This document shows, piece by piece, positions 34,185 through 47,200 of a DNA stretch of 64,000 nt (its first letter is position 1; each line of letters begins with the position of its first letter). Position numbers and translations under genes: made by a program. The DNA comes from Hofstenia miamia. Lineage: Eukaryota; Xenacoelomorpha; Acoela; Hofsteniidae. The DNA lies in assembly GCA_900660155.1 (NCBI GenBank), contig CABFPE010000098.1:699491-763490 (forward strand), given 5' to 3'. Under the pieces are notes generated by a model. It was given only the letters and a program-made list of their open reading frames with translations. It searched no databases and was not told the origin of the DNA.

Positions 34185-35335
34185 CTATATAGTAATTTTG
34201 TGTTATTATAATTATACTGTCATTGTGTCATGAATACGTCTTCTGCCGTCCACGCTCAAATTATTGTGCTCAGCCAACACACCAGCATGACAGTGCGGGA
34301 TATTGCCGCGACACTTCACACCAGTTATTCAACAGTATCACGCAACAGCTTCACCGTGCAACTGGGCAAGTGCAACCTTCTAGGAAGAAAAAATGTGGCC
34401 GAAAGAGAATCACTACCTCCCGTGATGACAAAATGGTGCTGCGTGAGAGTATGAAAAATCCTCGGTTGGATGCCGTCGCCCTACGACGGACTCTAAACGT
34501 CCACACTGCAAGAAGAAGGTTAAATGAGTGCGGGAAAAAGGCCATCAAGTCAGTCAAAAAAACCGCTACTCATCGCTGCCATGAAGAAGAGACGCTTATC
34601 ATGGGCGAAGCAGCACCAAAATTGGACTGTGGACGTTTTGAGCAAGGTGATTTTCACCAGTTAGTCAACTTTTTGCGTCCAGTTGTCTACCCCTCGCTTC
34701 GTCCGCCGCGGCAGCAAGGCATTATCACCAAAACACATGGTGCAAGTAGTCAAACAATCCTTGATGGTGTGGGCCAAATATCATACCATTTCTTCAGAAG
34801 ATTGCACTTTGATGAATTGCATGATGAATTGTATTAAGTACGCAGATGTGCTGAAATCTCGACTGATACCTCAGGCCAGAGAATGGTATCCAAACGGTGA
34901 CTGGGTGCTTCAATATGATTCGGCACCCTGCCACATGGCAAAACACGTCAAGGCCTTCCTGGACGCGGAAGATATCCAAGTGCTTCCATGGCCAGCCAAC
35001 TCACCAGATTGCAAAGTGATCGAGACAATGTGGGTGAAGCAAAAACTTCGTCTGAGCAACGTATCGTCAAAAGCAGGCCTAATAAATGTTTCACTGAATA
35101 TCTGTATACGAGATGGTGAGTCAAAAACTGCTATATTTGAGTCGTGCAAAAAATTTATTAATTATAAATGCCGGCAAGAATCAATGCACTTGTGAAGGCC
35201 AAGAGCGGTCATACACGTTACTAGTTTAAATCGCTTTTTATTTCGAACATTTCATATTGATCTGTGATTGATGTTATGTGTATTTTCATTGAAATATTAA
35301 AAATTTGCTTGTTGCAATTAATTTGCTCCCTACTG
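34005..35335 (+). mobile_element. Second Tc1-like DNA transposon
   Basis: Ends begin CAGTAGGGAGCAAATTAA (left) and, on the minus strand from 35335, CAGTAGGGAGCAAATTAATT. TA follows the right end (35336-35337), while the left flank is TG, probably a mutated TA. The length is 1331 bp. A (TA)n microsatellite at 34150-34182 has grown between the left end and the transposase. Confidence 0.88.
34230..35195 (+). pseudogene. Tc1-like transposase, inactive
   Basis: Reading frames change twice or more. The start MNTSSAVHAQIIVLSQHTSM and TVRDIAATLHTSYSTVSR (34230-34350) form the first HTH. A basic hinge with GRKRITTSRDD follows, and the second HTH includes ALRRTLNVHTARRRLNE. The catalytic part 34683-35195 has SLMVWAKYH, WVLQYDSAPCHMAKHV (second catalytic Asp) and LPWPANSPDCKVIETMWV (final acid, with the usual DLNPIENLW degraded). 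The first catalytic Asp region is not clear. It ends at a stop at 35193-35195. Confidence 0.85.
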
Positions 35336-35337
35336 TA

Positions 35338-36814
35338 TATTCTCTTCGAATTCTAGACGTTAATTTTAATTCTAAGTCTTGTGATATTTAATCCTGGAAT
35401 TCTAGACAACGTTAGTTTCTATTTTTAATTATGCAATAAGGTTTTTAAATAGTGGGTCATTCTGTATTACGTTTTACGTCAGATGTTCCTGTATTTTTGA
35501 CGAAATATTTTCAAAATTTTCTTTTGAAAATAGCCATTGTAAACTGAAAACTTTACAATTTTATGAACTTATGAATTTATGCAATTGTTTTTTGTCAGCT
35601 TCCTGTTCGTTAGAATGAGTTTTTACTACATTTGTGTTCATTGTAATGTCAAATTTTCGTTGAAATTTTATGATTACAATTATCTACCGGAGTTTTCTAC
35701 TTAGTCATTTATAGTTCTAGCAAAATGTAATGACAATAACAATAAGCTTAGAATTTCGGGAGCCCGTGGAGACATAATTAAAAAAGAGCTGAGAAATTTT
35801 CTGCTGTTGAATGGCAATAGAAATAAAGTAATCTTGCAGGTATTCCCAGTTTAAATACTTTGCGTAAGGTTCAGAATATTTTATTGATCTGCAATGTCTG
35901 GTAAATCTTTGTATTCACAGCTACCTGTTGGCCTTATATGAAACAAGCCGTTTTATAAAACACTTTTTTTAAAAAAAATACGAGTTGACATTTTCAGGGA
36001 CCTTTGTAAAAGACCTGTAGTGAAGAAAGGAACTCTGCAATGCCAGGCGGTATACGAGTATGCAGTAATTGGATGTCGTCTAAATTTCAATATTTCATTG
36101 AATGAACTGCGTCCCTTATGGTTCTTTGGGACTTTTTTTCATCAGCAAAATTAGGTTATTTCCTAAGCTTACAGTTAGTGAGATCAGTTCTGCTCTTCTA
36201 TTTTCACTCTGTCTGAATATTAATAAATTGTTACTAAATCCATTTATCTCTTGTTACTTTCAAGTAATTTTGATCTATATGAATGAGTGTTTTATTTGTT
36301 TTATAGACCAACTAAATGAAAATAAATTGTTAAATATACTAGTCAACAATAATTTTTACACGTAAAAGTTTCGCTAAACCCTTTAAAATCGGTTGCACTT
36401 TTAACAATGGTTATAACTATTGTTTGTTCAAAGTTATATTTCGTTATCAGTAATGCTATTCTGTCTAGTTTGAATATATTGTTGAACCTTAGTAATTTTA
36501 ATTATAAACTTTGTCAAAATCTTGTGTATTAAGATTGTTCACTCATCATTTTAAAAATATTCAGTTACAAATCAGATGCAGTATATCTACTGATTCAATT
36601 CTGCCTATTATTCTATAATGCAGTGAATATGTTGAAAAGTCGAATCATTTTATGTTCATACGAAAACAATGACGTAGACTTATTCCTTCTAAAAAAGCGA
36701 AACTATTGTCCAAATAATGTTTACTCATTTTATGCACAACGTTGATAATTATCAATTGTGTATTTCTGAATTTTGTTTCAGGTTATTCCATATGTTATGA
36801 TAAATTTCCCTTAG
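35338..36814 (+). other. Upstream flank of the HINFP homologue
   Basis: This is probably 5' flank and 5' UTR intron. An exon-like open stretch ends at about 35839 with a donor (TTGCAG|GTATTC) and encodes, in one frame, SGARGDIIKKELRNFLLL. It might be a 5' non-coding exon or an unrelated remnant. No clear core promoter was identified. The acceptor at 36813-36814 sits only four bases before the start codon. Confidence 0.3.
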
Positions 36815-36818
36815 TTTT

Positions 36819-37034
36819 ATGCATGGTAAATCATTTGAACTAAGTTGTGATTGGTTACAATGTGGGAAGCTTTTGAAGAATCTCGACGCACTCTGCGATC
36901 ACATGCGCGATGTACACTTAATTGGAACTTGCTCTACATTGGATTGCTATTGGCATCGTTGTGGTTTCAAAGCATTAAATTCTGATCATTTAACAGCGCA
37001 TGTTTACTTTCATGTGTATCACATACAATTAATA
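36819..37034 (+). CDS. HINFP: HINFP exon 1: fingers 1-2
   Basis: 72 codons. Finger 1 is LSCDWLQCGKLL...HMRDVH and finger 2 is DCYWHRCGFKAL...HVYFH, both with C-x4-C. The segment HVYFHVYH corresponds to human HVYFHCYH. Donor ATA|GTAAGT. Extending the frame past the donor adds only AT-rich residues before a stop. Confidence 0.9.
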
Positions 37035-40000
37035 GTAAGTTACTTGGTTTTGTGCATACATTCAATATTCAATGAAAAAATTTTTATTGAATGAAATATT
37101 CTTTCCCTTAATGATGTTTTCAACTAAGGAAGTTTTAAATATTTCTTTTAAGACAACTTAGGTTTATGTTTTGACTAAATGACTGGTTTTATCTTATTAT
37201 TTAAATAAGCATCTAGATCAAAAATTGAATCTTAAGCATTTTGATATTTTCAAAATTCCTAAATTTAAATCTGCATTGTTTTACATACATATATATATAT
37301 TGTTATTTCATAATTTTTGTGGCTTCTCACTTTATGCCGTGGGGTGATTAGTGTAGTATAGTGCGATTAGTTGCTGTAGATTAACTAACATCACTAACAT
37401 TTTTGTTGAAGTCATCACAAATAATCTGATTTAATATATATTGGTTTTAAGGTATGTATCTTATACATTATCTACAAATTTAATCACCACAAACTTAATA
37501 CCTAATGACAACAAATATAGTACTGGAGGAGCCTTGCAATAATATACTGGTAATAGTTGCGGGTCGAAGATAAAACTAAAAATTTTTTTGAGATGTAGTT
37601 TTTGGATGAAGCTTGACAGGAATATTGCGCGTCAATGTTTTGACCCATCTCACTAATATTAGTAAGACAACGATTCATAATGATTGATTATTGCAGGGGT
37701 GTTTATTTTGCAACATTCTTCCTTTGATGCTTCAAATTTCATCTAATGAAGTGTGAGTTTCTAAGTTTTACACAATCTTTTAACGTCTTCCATAGGTTCT
37801 CGATTGTCGATTAATCAGGGTTCCGAAGGGTAGCGAGCTTACGTTAAAATTATCAATAAATGTGGATGTCGACCGGGCTGTTTAATAAGTTGCCCTATCT
37901 TATTGAACAACCAATAACGAACTTGTATGCTGTTTAGGAAGTTCCTTGGAACATATTCGCTGGTATTCAAATGTTTTTACTTAACCAGTACATCTAGCTT
38001 TATTTGCATCACCCCTGATTGCTCCCTAAACCATTATGGACTAGCAAAACTTAGTTCTCTTTTTGCAATATCAAGTTTTAGCATTTTAGCAGGTCGGCGA
38101 ACATACTCCTTATTCGTGGATACATTTCATTCCTTGTTTCATTCGAGAAGGTCAACTTTTTCCAATCCGAAATTTACCACTGCAATTTAGTACGGCAGAA
38201 TGAAAATCTTTCTTGAATATGAATTAGCCTTAATTTCGACTTCGGTGCAGAAATATTTGCAATCAATTGCGGGTTAAATAGCATCTGATTGATCTATTGG
38301 ATAAATTTGAGGCGGTTGGAGCATCTATTTTTAGTTATCTTTGTCATAAAATGTTTGTATGAAGTTGATGGAGCTAAAGGGAATTCCCATTTTATGAGAG
38401 CTTTTGGGCGGAACGACCCTGTTTTATATCGCGATGCATGGCTTTCTCTTGTTTTCCGTAGATTGTATATCAATGCTTGCTTTAAAATATTCAGAACTTT
38501 GCATATTTTATACCATGACAAATACCAGACTAATGTTTGATTTAATCGTCAATCCAAGGATTTTTGTCCACATTTGTACCATATATTGCAATATTTTATA
38601 GTTAGGAAGAATTTTTTCTTGGCATTATATGTCAAAAAATGGACGGAATTGTTTTGCGTTTTCGGGCATTTTTACCAAACTTTCCGGCATTCAGTTAAAA
38701 ACGAAAATTACGGTTTAAGGATGAACTATAGAGACAAATTGTATTTTACTAAGAATGTTGATTCTCGAGAATATATGTGGGCGGACTTACAAACAATTTT
38801 TGAGAACAAAAAAATTGTAAATTAATGTTGCGTATGCAGATATTTTCACCGTTGCTTTCCTTTTCACCGCCAAAAATCGCTGAATTTGCCATTATTTGTT
38901 CAAAAACGGTATCAATATTATTCCAATAGTATTGGTGGGCGTGTTTCAAAATGTTAATCGAATTGAAAATTCTTGAAATCCTATTTTTACTGTTATATTT
39001 AAATATTTACTTTTTTACTTTTCTTGTGTTTGCGAAGAAAAAGAACTCGGATTTTAGTGGTTATTTGGAACAAATTCATTCCTTATACATCATGTTTTGG
39101 ACAATATAAGGTTTTTTGAAAGTCAATGTATGATATGTATAAACCAGTGGCATGGGCCAGTGAATTCATCCCTTATACAATTTTCCCTTATCACCGCTTG
39201 CGCTTTTCTGTGTTCGATTATAGCACTTATGAAATTTGGTTTATTATCTTCACTTTTGCTTATTCGCATTGCCACTAATCAATCTAACTGCAATATATTC
39301 CCAGTAAACAATTTATGTGGGCAAATTGTGAGACCCACATGGGAGCCCACGTGGGCCCCACTATTTGCCCACATAGATTATTTATACTTGCCAGTACCAT
39401 ATTTTTAGTGAACCTGTATATGCATTCCAAAATTTAAGTATGTCACAGGGTAGGAGATGAGAATACAGGTAAGCCTCTGCTTAACTACAATTGATTCGCT
39501 TACATTGACTTGGAGTTATCCTGAAGTCATGGAGGCAAAGTCTTTTGTATTTATTTTGTGACGGGATATCATCATTATCGATGACGTTATCTTGACTCGT
39601 CTCAAAATTTATGAACTACTTGAGGAAAATGTCCTTACATTTTTCTTCGGAAAATTTCAAAAATGTCGAGTAAGGTTTAGTAAATGACATTTTCGTGCAG
39701 TGATCTAGTATTATTGCAATAATGAGAGGTTTTGATGTATTCAGAAACGTTTCTCTAATTCATTTAATAGTGCCTGCTTTACATCGTACAACGAAGGTAT
39801 CTCATTTAATTTAATAGATTTTAAATCTTTTTCAAGAAATAATGTAGTTGGAATTATCAGATGCATGGTAACAGAATTTTGCTTTTGGAATTCATTAGTG
39901 GCATCCAAAAACAGAGCGACCTGCAGTTAATTTAGAGAGTATATTCACTTAGTTCTCAACAAGCATTAAGACTAGTCTACAGCTATCTTCCAATACAGCA

Positions 40001-43000
40001 TTAATAATTTTTGACTTGTTGGAGAATTTGAAGCAATCATTTTCAAGGTCGAATTCCATCTCACTTCGGTTCTTTGAACAATGCGTTTTTCTAGTTTTTC
40101 ACTGAAGTTCTCAGACTTATGATTTAGTTGTGCAATTTTCTGGCACTTACTGAGACAATCGGGTAAATGAGTTGCCAGTTTTTAATTCGTCACCAACAAC
40201 TAGTTCAGCAACAACTTGATTCAGCTAGCTCAACAATGAATCTATTTTCATTCTGTTCTTTCTCATTTTCCCCACATGAATCTAACATTGAAGAGTTTTG
40301 TCTAAATGCATTTTTCATTATACTATAATTGTCTGTACTTATTGCCCATTTGATCAAGAGCATCCTTGATTTTAACACGTATTGTGTCAGCTTCTCTTGA
40401 TGCTGGCAGTTAAGTAAAGAATATGAATTTACTCACCAGTTTATTCTCTTTATCTTCAATGTAACTAGTGTTGCAACCTAGACATGATTTTCAACAGACA
40501 TGATCACCCATCTAAAGCAATTGAATAATAGGTATCATTCAATTTCTGAACTAGTTTTTCTTTGATACCATCAGAAATTCCGCCTATAATTTGTGTAACC
40601 TGACAATATAATGCCGACTTCAAAAAATTGGAATAGTCGAATACCATCTAACTTAAAATTTGCAATATACAATGCACAAATGGAATTTTTTTCGCCGGTT
40701 GCAAATATTTCCTTGTGAAATTAATAACACGTCTAAATCTAAAGGCATACGTTTTAGTATTAATTCTTTTTTTTCTCATGTGCTCTCTTTTCACTAAGCG
40801 CCGTTTTTAACCCTCACTTATCGCCGCTTGCGCTTTATCATTTTTTGCGCCGCTTATGCAGTTTACGCATGTGCTTGTCAATACATTGTTACATACATGC
40901 CTACATGATTCTGAATCTCAAACACATGTATATTTGCTTATAGGATTAGGAAACTAGAATATTTATAACTGAATAACATTGATATGTATTAGTTGGAATA
41001 TTTTTTCTCTTGATTATACACAGGCATATGAAAAGTATTTCTGAGTTTTACCTTTAAAATAGATGTTTTTCATGAAATCAAAATATTGCTTAATATTGCA
41101 ATACATCGTCGAAATGTTTCCTGTAAATTAAAACGTTGGTACATGGTTTGAATTTGCAGCAAAAATTACCTTTTGATTGACTGCGACGCACAATTTGCCG
41201 ATCTGTGGACTAACAGAAACTAAGACTAACTGAATCAGAGTCAATATTGCAGACAGTTGGTATTTGAGTTGAAAATATATATATTTATAAATTGTTCGCT
41301 AGCTCTTTCTGAAAAGCTGAGGTGTGGACCGTTTTTCACGAAACACTTTCAACCCAAGGTTACGGGTTTTTGAATTTGCAATTGATGTTGTGATATTCCA
41401 AACTTCCAATATATATTGAGCCAACATATTACCATTGCTACCAATTAAATACAATTCCAGGGACTTTTTCCTTAACTGTACATTATTGGTAGCGTGATCA
41501 ACTCCACGCCTTTACCTTTTGTAATGTACGTTGTGAGGCTAATAAATTTCGTTTTAGAACGTTAAAAAATTATAATTTGCGATTATTTGTATGAATTTAC
41601 ACTGTATTTAATATATTTATTGATAATGTTGTTTGATTTAGGCTCGTGGAAGAGAAGCGTTAAAGAACAAATCAGTAAGGGAATGCCAATTAGTTCATGG
41701 TGGAAGTCAAAATTCTGGGTATTTACCCTCAATTCCTGAAAATGGATGGGCTTGTCATTTTGCCAATTGCACCTCTGTCTTTCTCAACATTAACCAATTT
41801 CTTCCACACGTTCGTTTACATGCTGAGGACTACGTGGCACATGTTGGTTCTGCCAATCAATATGTTTGCCAATGGATGGGATGCAAGCATGTAGGAATTA
41901 GTCTATGTGATTTTACGTAAATCAATTACTTTTTACATATAGATTGCAACCAATGCAAAATCATTAAAGCACATTACTTAGGAGCATGCCTATGTTTGCA
42001 GCAACTTCAGGAATTTAAGTTCCTTTGCTTTCCAAATATGTTAATATTAATAACTCTGGTAATACTCAAATATAAACATTCACATCATTTAACCCTAATT
42101 AGCCAACATGAATTAAAGTTACGACAGTTTTCTCCATAATTTGAACAATTTTGAAAACATTGGGTATGTTATCTATGTTTAACTATCCTCCAATGGCGTA
42201 GCTACAGAGGCTATGCCCACCCCATATTGAAACCAGATCACCCTCCCCTCAGAGAAAATAGTAAGTAGCTTATTAGAATATTGCAATAAAATTGGTATAT
42301 AATTTTCTTTGCCCCCCCTAAATTCGATGGTCTGGCTACGCCTCTGATATGCTGCCGTGCAAGAGTCAAAGCAAATTTATTGCTCAATGTATACAAAATA
42401 ATGATGAAGATGTTCCTGTATGGGAAGTATATGAAGGAGTTTTTAATGATAAATCTGGTTTTTTAAATAAATTTCGTCATACGTAGGGTGAAAAGCTTTT
42501 GATTTGGGCCAGTGTCACAAAAATCATGGATTTTACTGTATCTTTTTTAATGAGAGAATTAGAATCATAGATAATGCTTTGATTCATTAATGATCACAAC
42601 TGTTTGCATTATTTTTGTAGTTTGAAGATCAATGTAAAATTTGTTCATTGTTAGAAATGCTGTTGAATTGAGAATATAATATGAAATGCGGAACTTTACA
42701 CCTACTATTCAGGAGACATTCCGCTATCCTGTGCTGTTTTATTACTTTATGAGTCTTTAGCGTTTAAATTTGTTTAGTATACTATTACCGTATTTTCGGA
42801 CTACACGACGCAGTGTCAGTGAACCGATCTATTTTCAAATATGAGATGCACCGGATTATTTTTTTGCAATATAGAGATTTTATGTGAGGCTTATAATCCG
42901 AAAACTAGGTTTGGGAATTTAGTGTTAATTACAAGGATTTTTAAGAGTCGGTATTGACTTGTGATGAATTATTATTTAGATTTCAAGTACTAGAACAGCG

Positions 43001-44213
43001 TATTTTGTTCATTTGCGTGTTCACACTACCGAGAAGTTGTATGCATGCTCGCAGTGCAATGGTCTTTTTAGTAGTGTTCAGAATCTCATTGGCCATACCC
43101 AGCGCCAGATTCCTGATGAAGAACGTGATAAGACCACAGGCACTTGCATGTTTTGCAAAAAGGTTTATATCAGCGGGGTAAGTTAATTATTTAAATGTAA
43201 AATGGTTGACAAACTGAGAGCCCGAGCTTCCCAGTTTGTAGACTTTTTATATTTTTTCGAATTATTCAGCCACTATTAAGCGAATACCAGCTGTGTGGCG
43301 ATATATGACAAAAATTTAAAAATTCATATGGAGAAACATTGCCTAAGTGCTTAAAACCATCAACTGTATTTGCTTAGCTGTTGAAATCAGTGACAATAAT
43401 GGCAATTTTGTGTTTTTTTAGAGATTTTAGAAAGTTATTGAGGACCTATTATCAAATTGAAATTGCAATTTTCGGAGAACAGCTAAGCTTTAAGCACTTG
43501 GTATCCCTCGTTGAAATTGACGGTTAAGATATAATGAACCACTGAGTCAGTGGGTTTGGGATTTAAGAAATTCTAACTAGATGGAATGTGTTGGTTTATA
43601 CTTTCAGATAATCTTTGCCATATATTTAGCATGTGAACTAAAATTGGACTGGACTCGGCTCGTTCATTGCTAATTCTGTGTGAATTTTTTTATTGAGTAT
43701 CAATGTTCAAGTGAACTTGAAACAGCAATTCTAAATCTCAAAATGCTAATCGTGTCAGTTTAGAATACGTAATTGGGCGCACACGGTTATCTAATGTGTA
43801 TTTAAAATATATCGTTATATTTAATTTTAACAATTTGATAATCTTTCAAATGTTTGTACATCAGGGTTCAATAATAAATGTATGATACCCGCATCTCCTA
43901 ATTTACCTACCCAAACCACACCGCGACGTGCAGATCAATTCATACCAACACACGCTAAACCACTCGATCGCATCCGATTCACTTTCATTCAAGATCCTGA
44001 AACAGTTTTTGAACGCATGCTGCACCATAAATGAAAAGAAATTTAATATACTCAATCTTGTGCAGTAAAACATTATCGCATAACTACTTGTCAAAACTTT
44101 TTCAACAATTGACAGCTTTCGGCTAAATAAAAGGTTAGAAACATGAAAGTTAATTACGTTATTCGAATTTAAAATCTCAGGATTCTGTGGTATATAAATT
44201 ATGGATAAATATG

Positions 44214-44251
<38 letters not shown>

Positions 44252-47200
44252 NNNNNNNNNNNNNNNNNNNNNNNNNNNNNNNNNNNNNNNNNNNNNNNNN
44301 NNNNNNNNNNNNNNNNNNNNNNNNNNNNNNNNNNNNNNNNNNNNNNNNNNNNNNNNNNNNNNNNNNNNNNNNNNNNNNNNNNNNNNNNNNNNNNNNNNNN
44401 NNNNNNNNNNNNNNNNNNNNNNNNNNNNNNNATATATATATATATATATATTTACGCGCTCTTTGTTTACTTCTTCTTTTCAATAGACGCTCTTTGTAAT
44501 TTTGAACACACAATTGTCGCTCTTTGCACTAATTTTTAAAATAATGGAGAAATTATAAATTGGGGAAGGGCAGATTTATAACGTATACTATGATATATTC
44601 ATATTTAATATATCCATGAAAATCTGTTGAAATTGTATTTTTTGAAAATTTTTATTTATATATATATATTGATTTTTTAGACGTGAAATTTTTGCCTATT
44701 ATATTGGAAATGGAAATATGTTTTTATTAAATTTTAAGCATACAAATATATTAAGACATTATTAGAAGAAAACAGAGCAATGTATTATTAACAATATTTG
44801 CCAGCACCGAACAAACTCTAGGTCAAGAACATATATTTTAGTATTGTAAGCTTTCCGAAGTTTTTCTTCAGCACTGCATAAAAAATAATCCTCAACAAAA
44901 ATTTAAAATTCCAAATCACCTAAAAATCAAACTGAATATCAATTTTTGTATTGATAAGAAACCCAACTTCCGTTGCAAAAAATGGAAATGCAGAGCATAT
45001 TTTTAGTGATTGCTGGTAGAGCGTTTTTAATCTCACACCCATCCGTCAAGAATTGTTTTTTAACCGGATCCACTCACGCGTAAAATTTGTTATACGCACC
45101 CGCAAATTCCGAATATCAAAATTTCTTTGCTACAAATATATATATATATATATATATAAATTACACGTTAAGATTTTACGGTTGTCACAACAAGTACATG
45201 TTGGATTTTGATTATATTAAATTTTCTCACCTACTGTTTGAATTCGATATACAAATCTTTTGTTTTGGCTCAATAACAAGAAAGATATGTAAGGCGTGAT
45301 TGAAGGACTCACGTACAGTTTTTATAGTAAGCCAGGTTTTAAAAATGTGAGGCTATTTGTTCAGCTCAGTCAATTAATAATAACTGTTTTCTTTAATTAG
45401 CATTCAACTAGTGTGTTTAGCATTTGCACCATTATGAATAAAATTATGATGCAGTGTTTGCGTTTAAATGTCGTTGCAAACGTCTCATGCGTAATTATAC
45501 AATGTACATTTGCTTTTTTCATTAAAATTAGTAGACATTTCGGAATTCAGTTATATTCAAGATGTCTGTAGTTATTTCGCGTCATATCTTATTTACTAAT
45601 ACGTTTTAGGCTATTCTCAGAGATCACATGGCCACACACATTAATAAGTTCAAATGTTCGTTGTGTAATATGACTTGTCCAAGCGTAGCCACGATCTCAC
45701 ATCACATGCGATACGTCCATTCGAGTGATCGACCATTCTCGTGTTCCGTTTGCAAACATCGTGCAAAAACCATCAATGATCTCATAAAGCATCTTACTGT
45801 TCACAATACCACTAAGTCTTTCAAATGCCAGCAGTGTTCCTTTGCTTGCAGAAGTAACGTGGGACTGCAAAATCATTGTGCTAATGTCCATGGCAATGTA
45901 GTGTTAAAGGTATGGACTATTTCGTTTTAATACTCAAGTTTTATTTGTATAAACTTATGTTGTTGGATGGTTACACATTTATCTAAATCAGAGTTGACGA
46001 AACTGCGTTCCCCAAAAGGACGCATGACAATGTTGCAATGTATTTAGAATAGCCTCTTGACATTGCATATTAGTATTTATATTTCCAACACTCTAAAATA
46101 ACACAAATTTGTTGCATACTTGGGGAATACACAAAGGGGATTTTCCAATATGAGTTGCGCTATTGATGCAAATGGAGGTTTTTGAACTTAGATGAAGAAA
46201 ATAGGTTAAATCTATTTTGTCCGTTTAACTATTTTTTTGTTAAATAATAAAGAAATGCAACTATAATTACAATTCTTCCCTCAATGAAATTTAAAGTTCT
46301 GTTCTCCAATATTGAACATTTAGTCAAGCAATCAAGTTTTAAACTTCATTTAATGTGTATTTGTTGATTTTTATTACTTTATTGTTTCAATGCTGCTTTA
46401 AATAGATCCAGCTTCATGGTTCACATGGGTTTTCTATAGCTTTTGTTTGTTGTTCTTTACCTTGATGAACTATTTGTAATCGTTTCAAAAAAATACCTAG
46501 TAATATGCGTAAAGAGTTGAACTGTAATGAACAAAGTAGCCCGCGACAGCGAATGGGTTCGTCCCTTTGATCTAAATGTCTATTCTAAGTCTTTACATTT
46601 ACTGTTTCATCATTTTTTATTTCATTTTAATGAATTTCATTTTTGAGTAATAGTGTTCTATATTATAAGATTGCAGCAGTAATCATTAAATTTGGCAGTC
46701 ACTTAAATCGATTATCCGTCATTCCTCTTTATAATATGATAGTGTTTGAAGAGTTTTCTGATTGATATGTATTTGATTGTATTTAATTAATAAAACGAGT
46801 TTTTTAATTCAACTTCAAAATTTTAGAAATATTTGTGTCATCAATGTGGGAAGGTTTTTAAACGAGGAGACTATTTGACGTGTCATCTTCGCAAAAGTCA
46901 TTCATTCAACTTACCTCCTGGACATTCGAAGTTTCGTTACCAGCGCAATGCAGATGGCTTTCTCACTCTCCAAATGCAGCGTTTTGAAAGCATTGAATTG
47001 ACTAAACAACTATTATCAGAAAAGGAGCAGCAAAATCTCGATGATTTTCCAGAAGGACATAAGGTCCTTAAATTTATATTTTAACTTAATAATGAAATAA
47101 TGAGATTCAAGGTTATCTGTATTTAGTTCAAGACAGTGTTAGTCGATTTAACTCACTCGATTTAAATCATTTATTTAAATCGGACTTAAATCATGATTTA

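Larger units (their letters stand above)
37035..41641 (+). other. HINFP intron 1 (4.6 kb)
   Basis: Contains the 62-bp hairpin at 39314, a hAT relic on the minus strand (39700-40500), and two direct copies of a TTATC(A/G)CCGCTTGCGCTTT motif (near 39188 and 40819) that may bound that relic. No embedded host gene recognised. Confidence 0.6.

Noticed and set aside
35990-36170. Open frame after a TTTTCAG at about 35998 as an upstream HINFP exon
   Set aside because: Its phase does not match the donor at about 35839, and the encoded residues have no finger or known motif.
41891-41916. Extension of HINFP exon 2 to a GT at 41917, joined to exon 3 at 42988
   Set aside because: It also keeps frame, but it puts 18 instead of 12 residues between the second Cys and first His of finger 4. 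The donor at 41891 restores the exact family spacing.
44187-44539. Open frames of repeated Tyr-Ile across 44252-44431
   Set aside because: They are translations of (TA)n and Ns.
44830-44880. Minus-strand CTGAAGA followed by CTTCGGAAAGC, like a further hammerhead core
   Set aside because: No proper stem II forms between the two core parts and GGAAA replaces the expected C-GAAA. Too weak to list.
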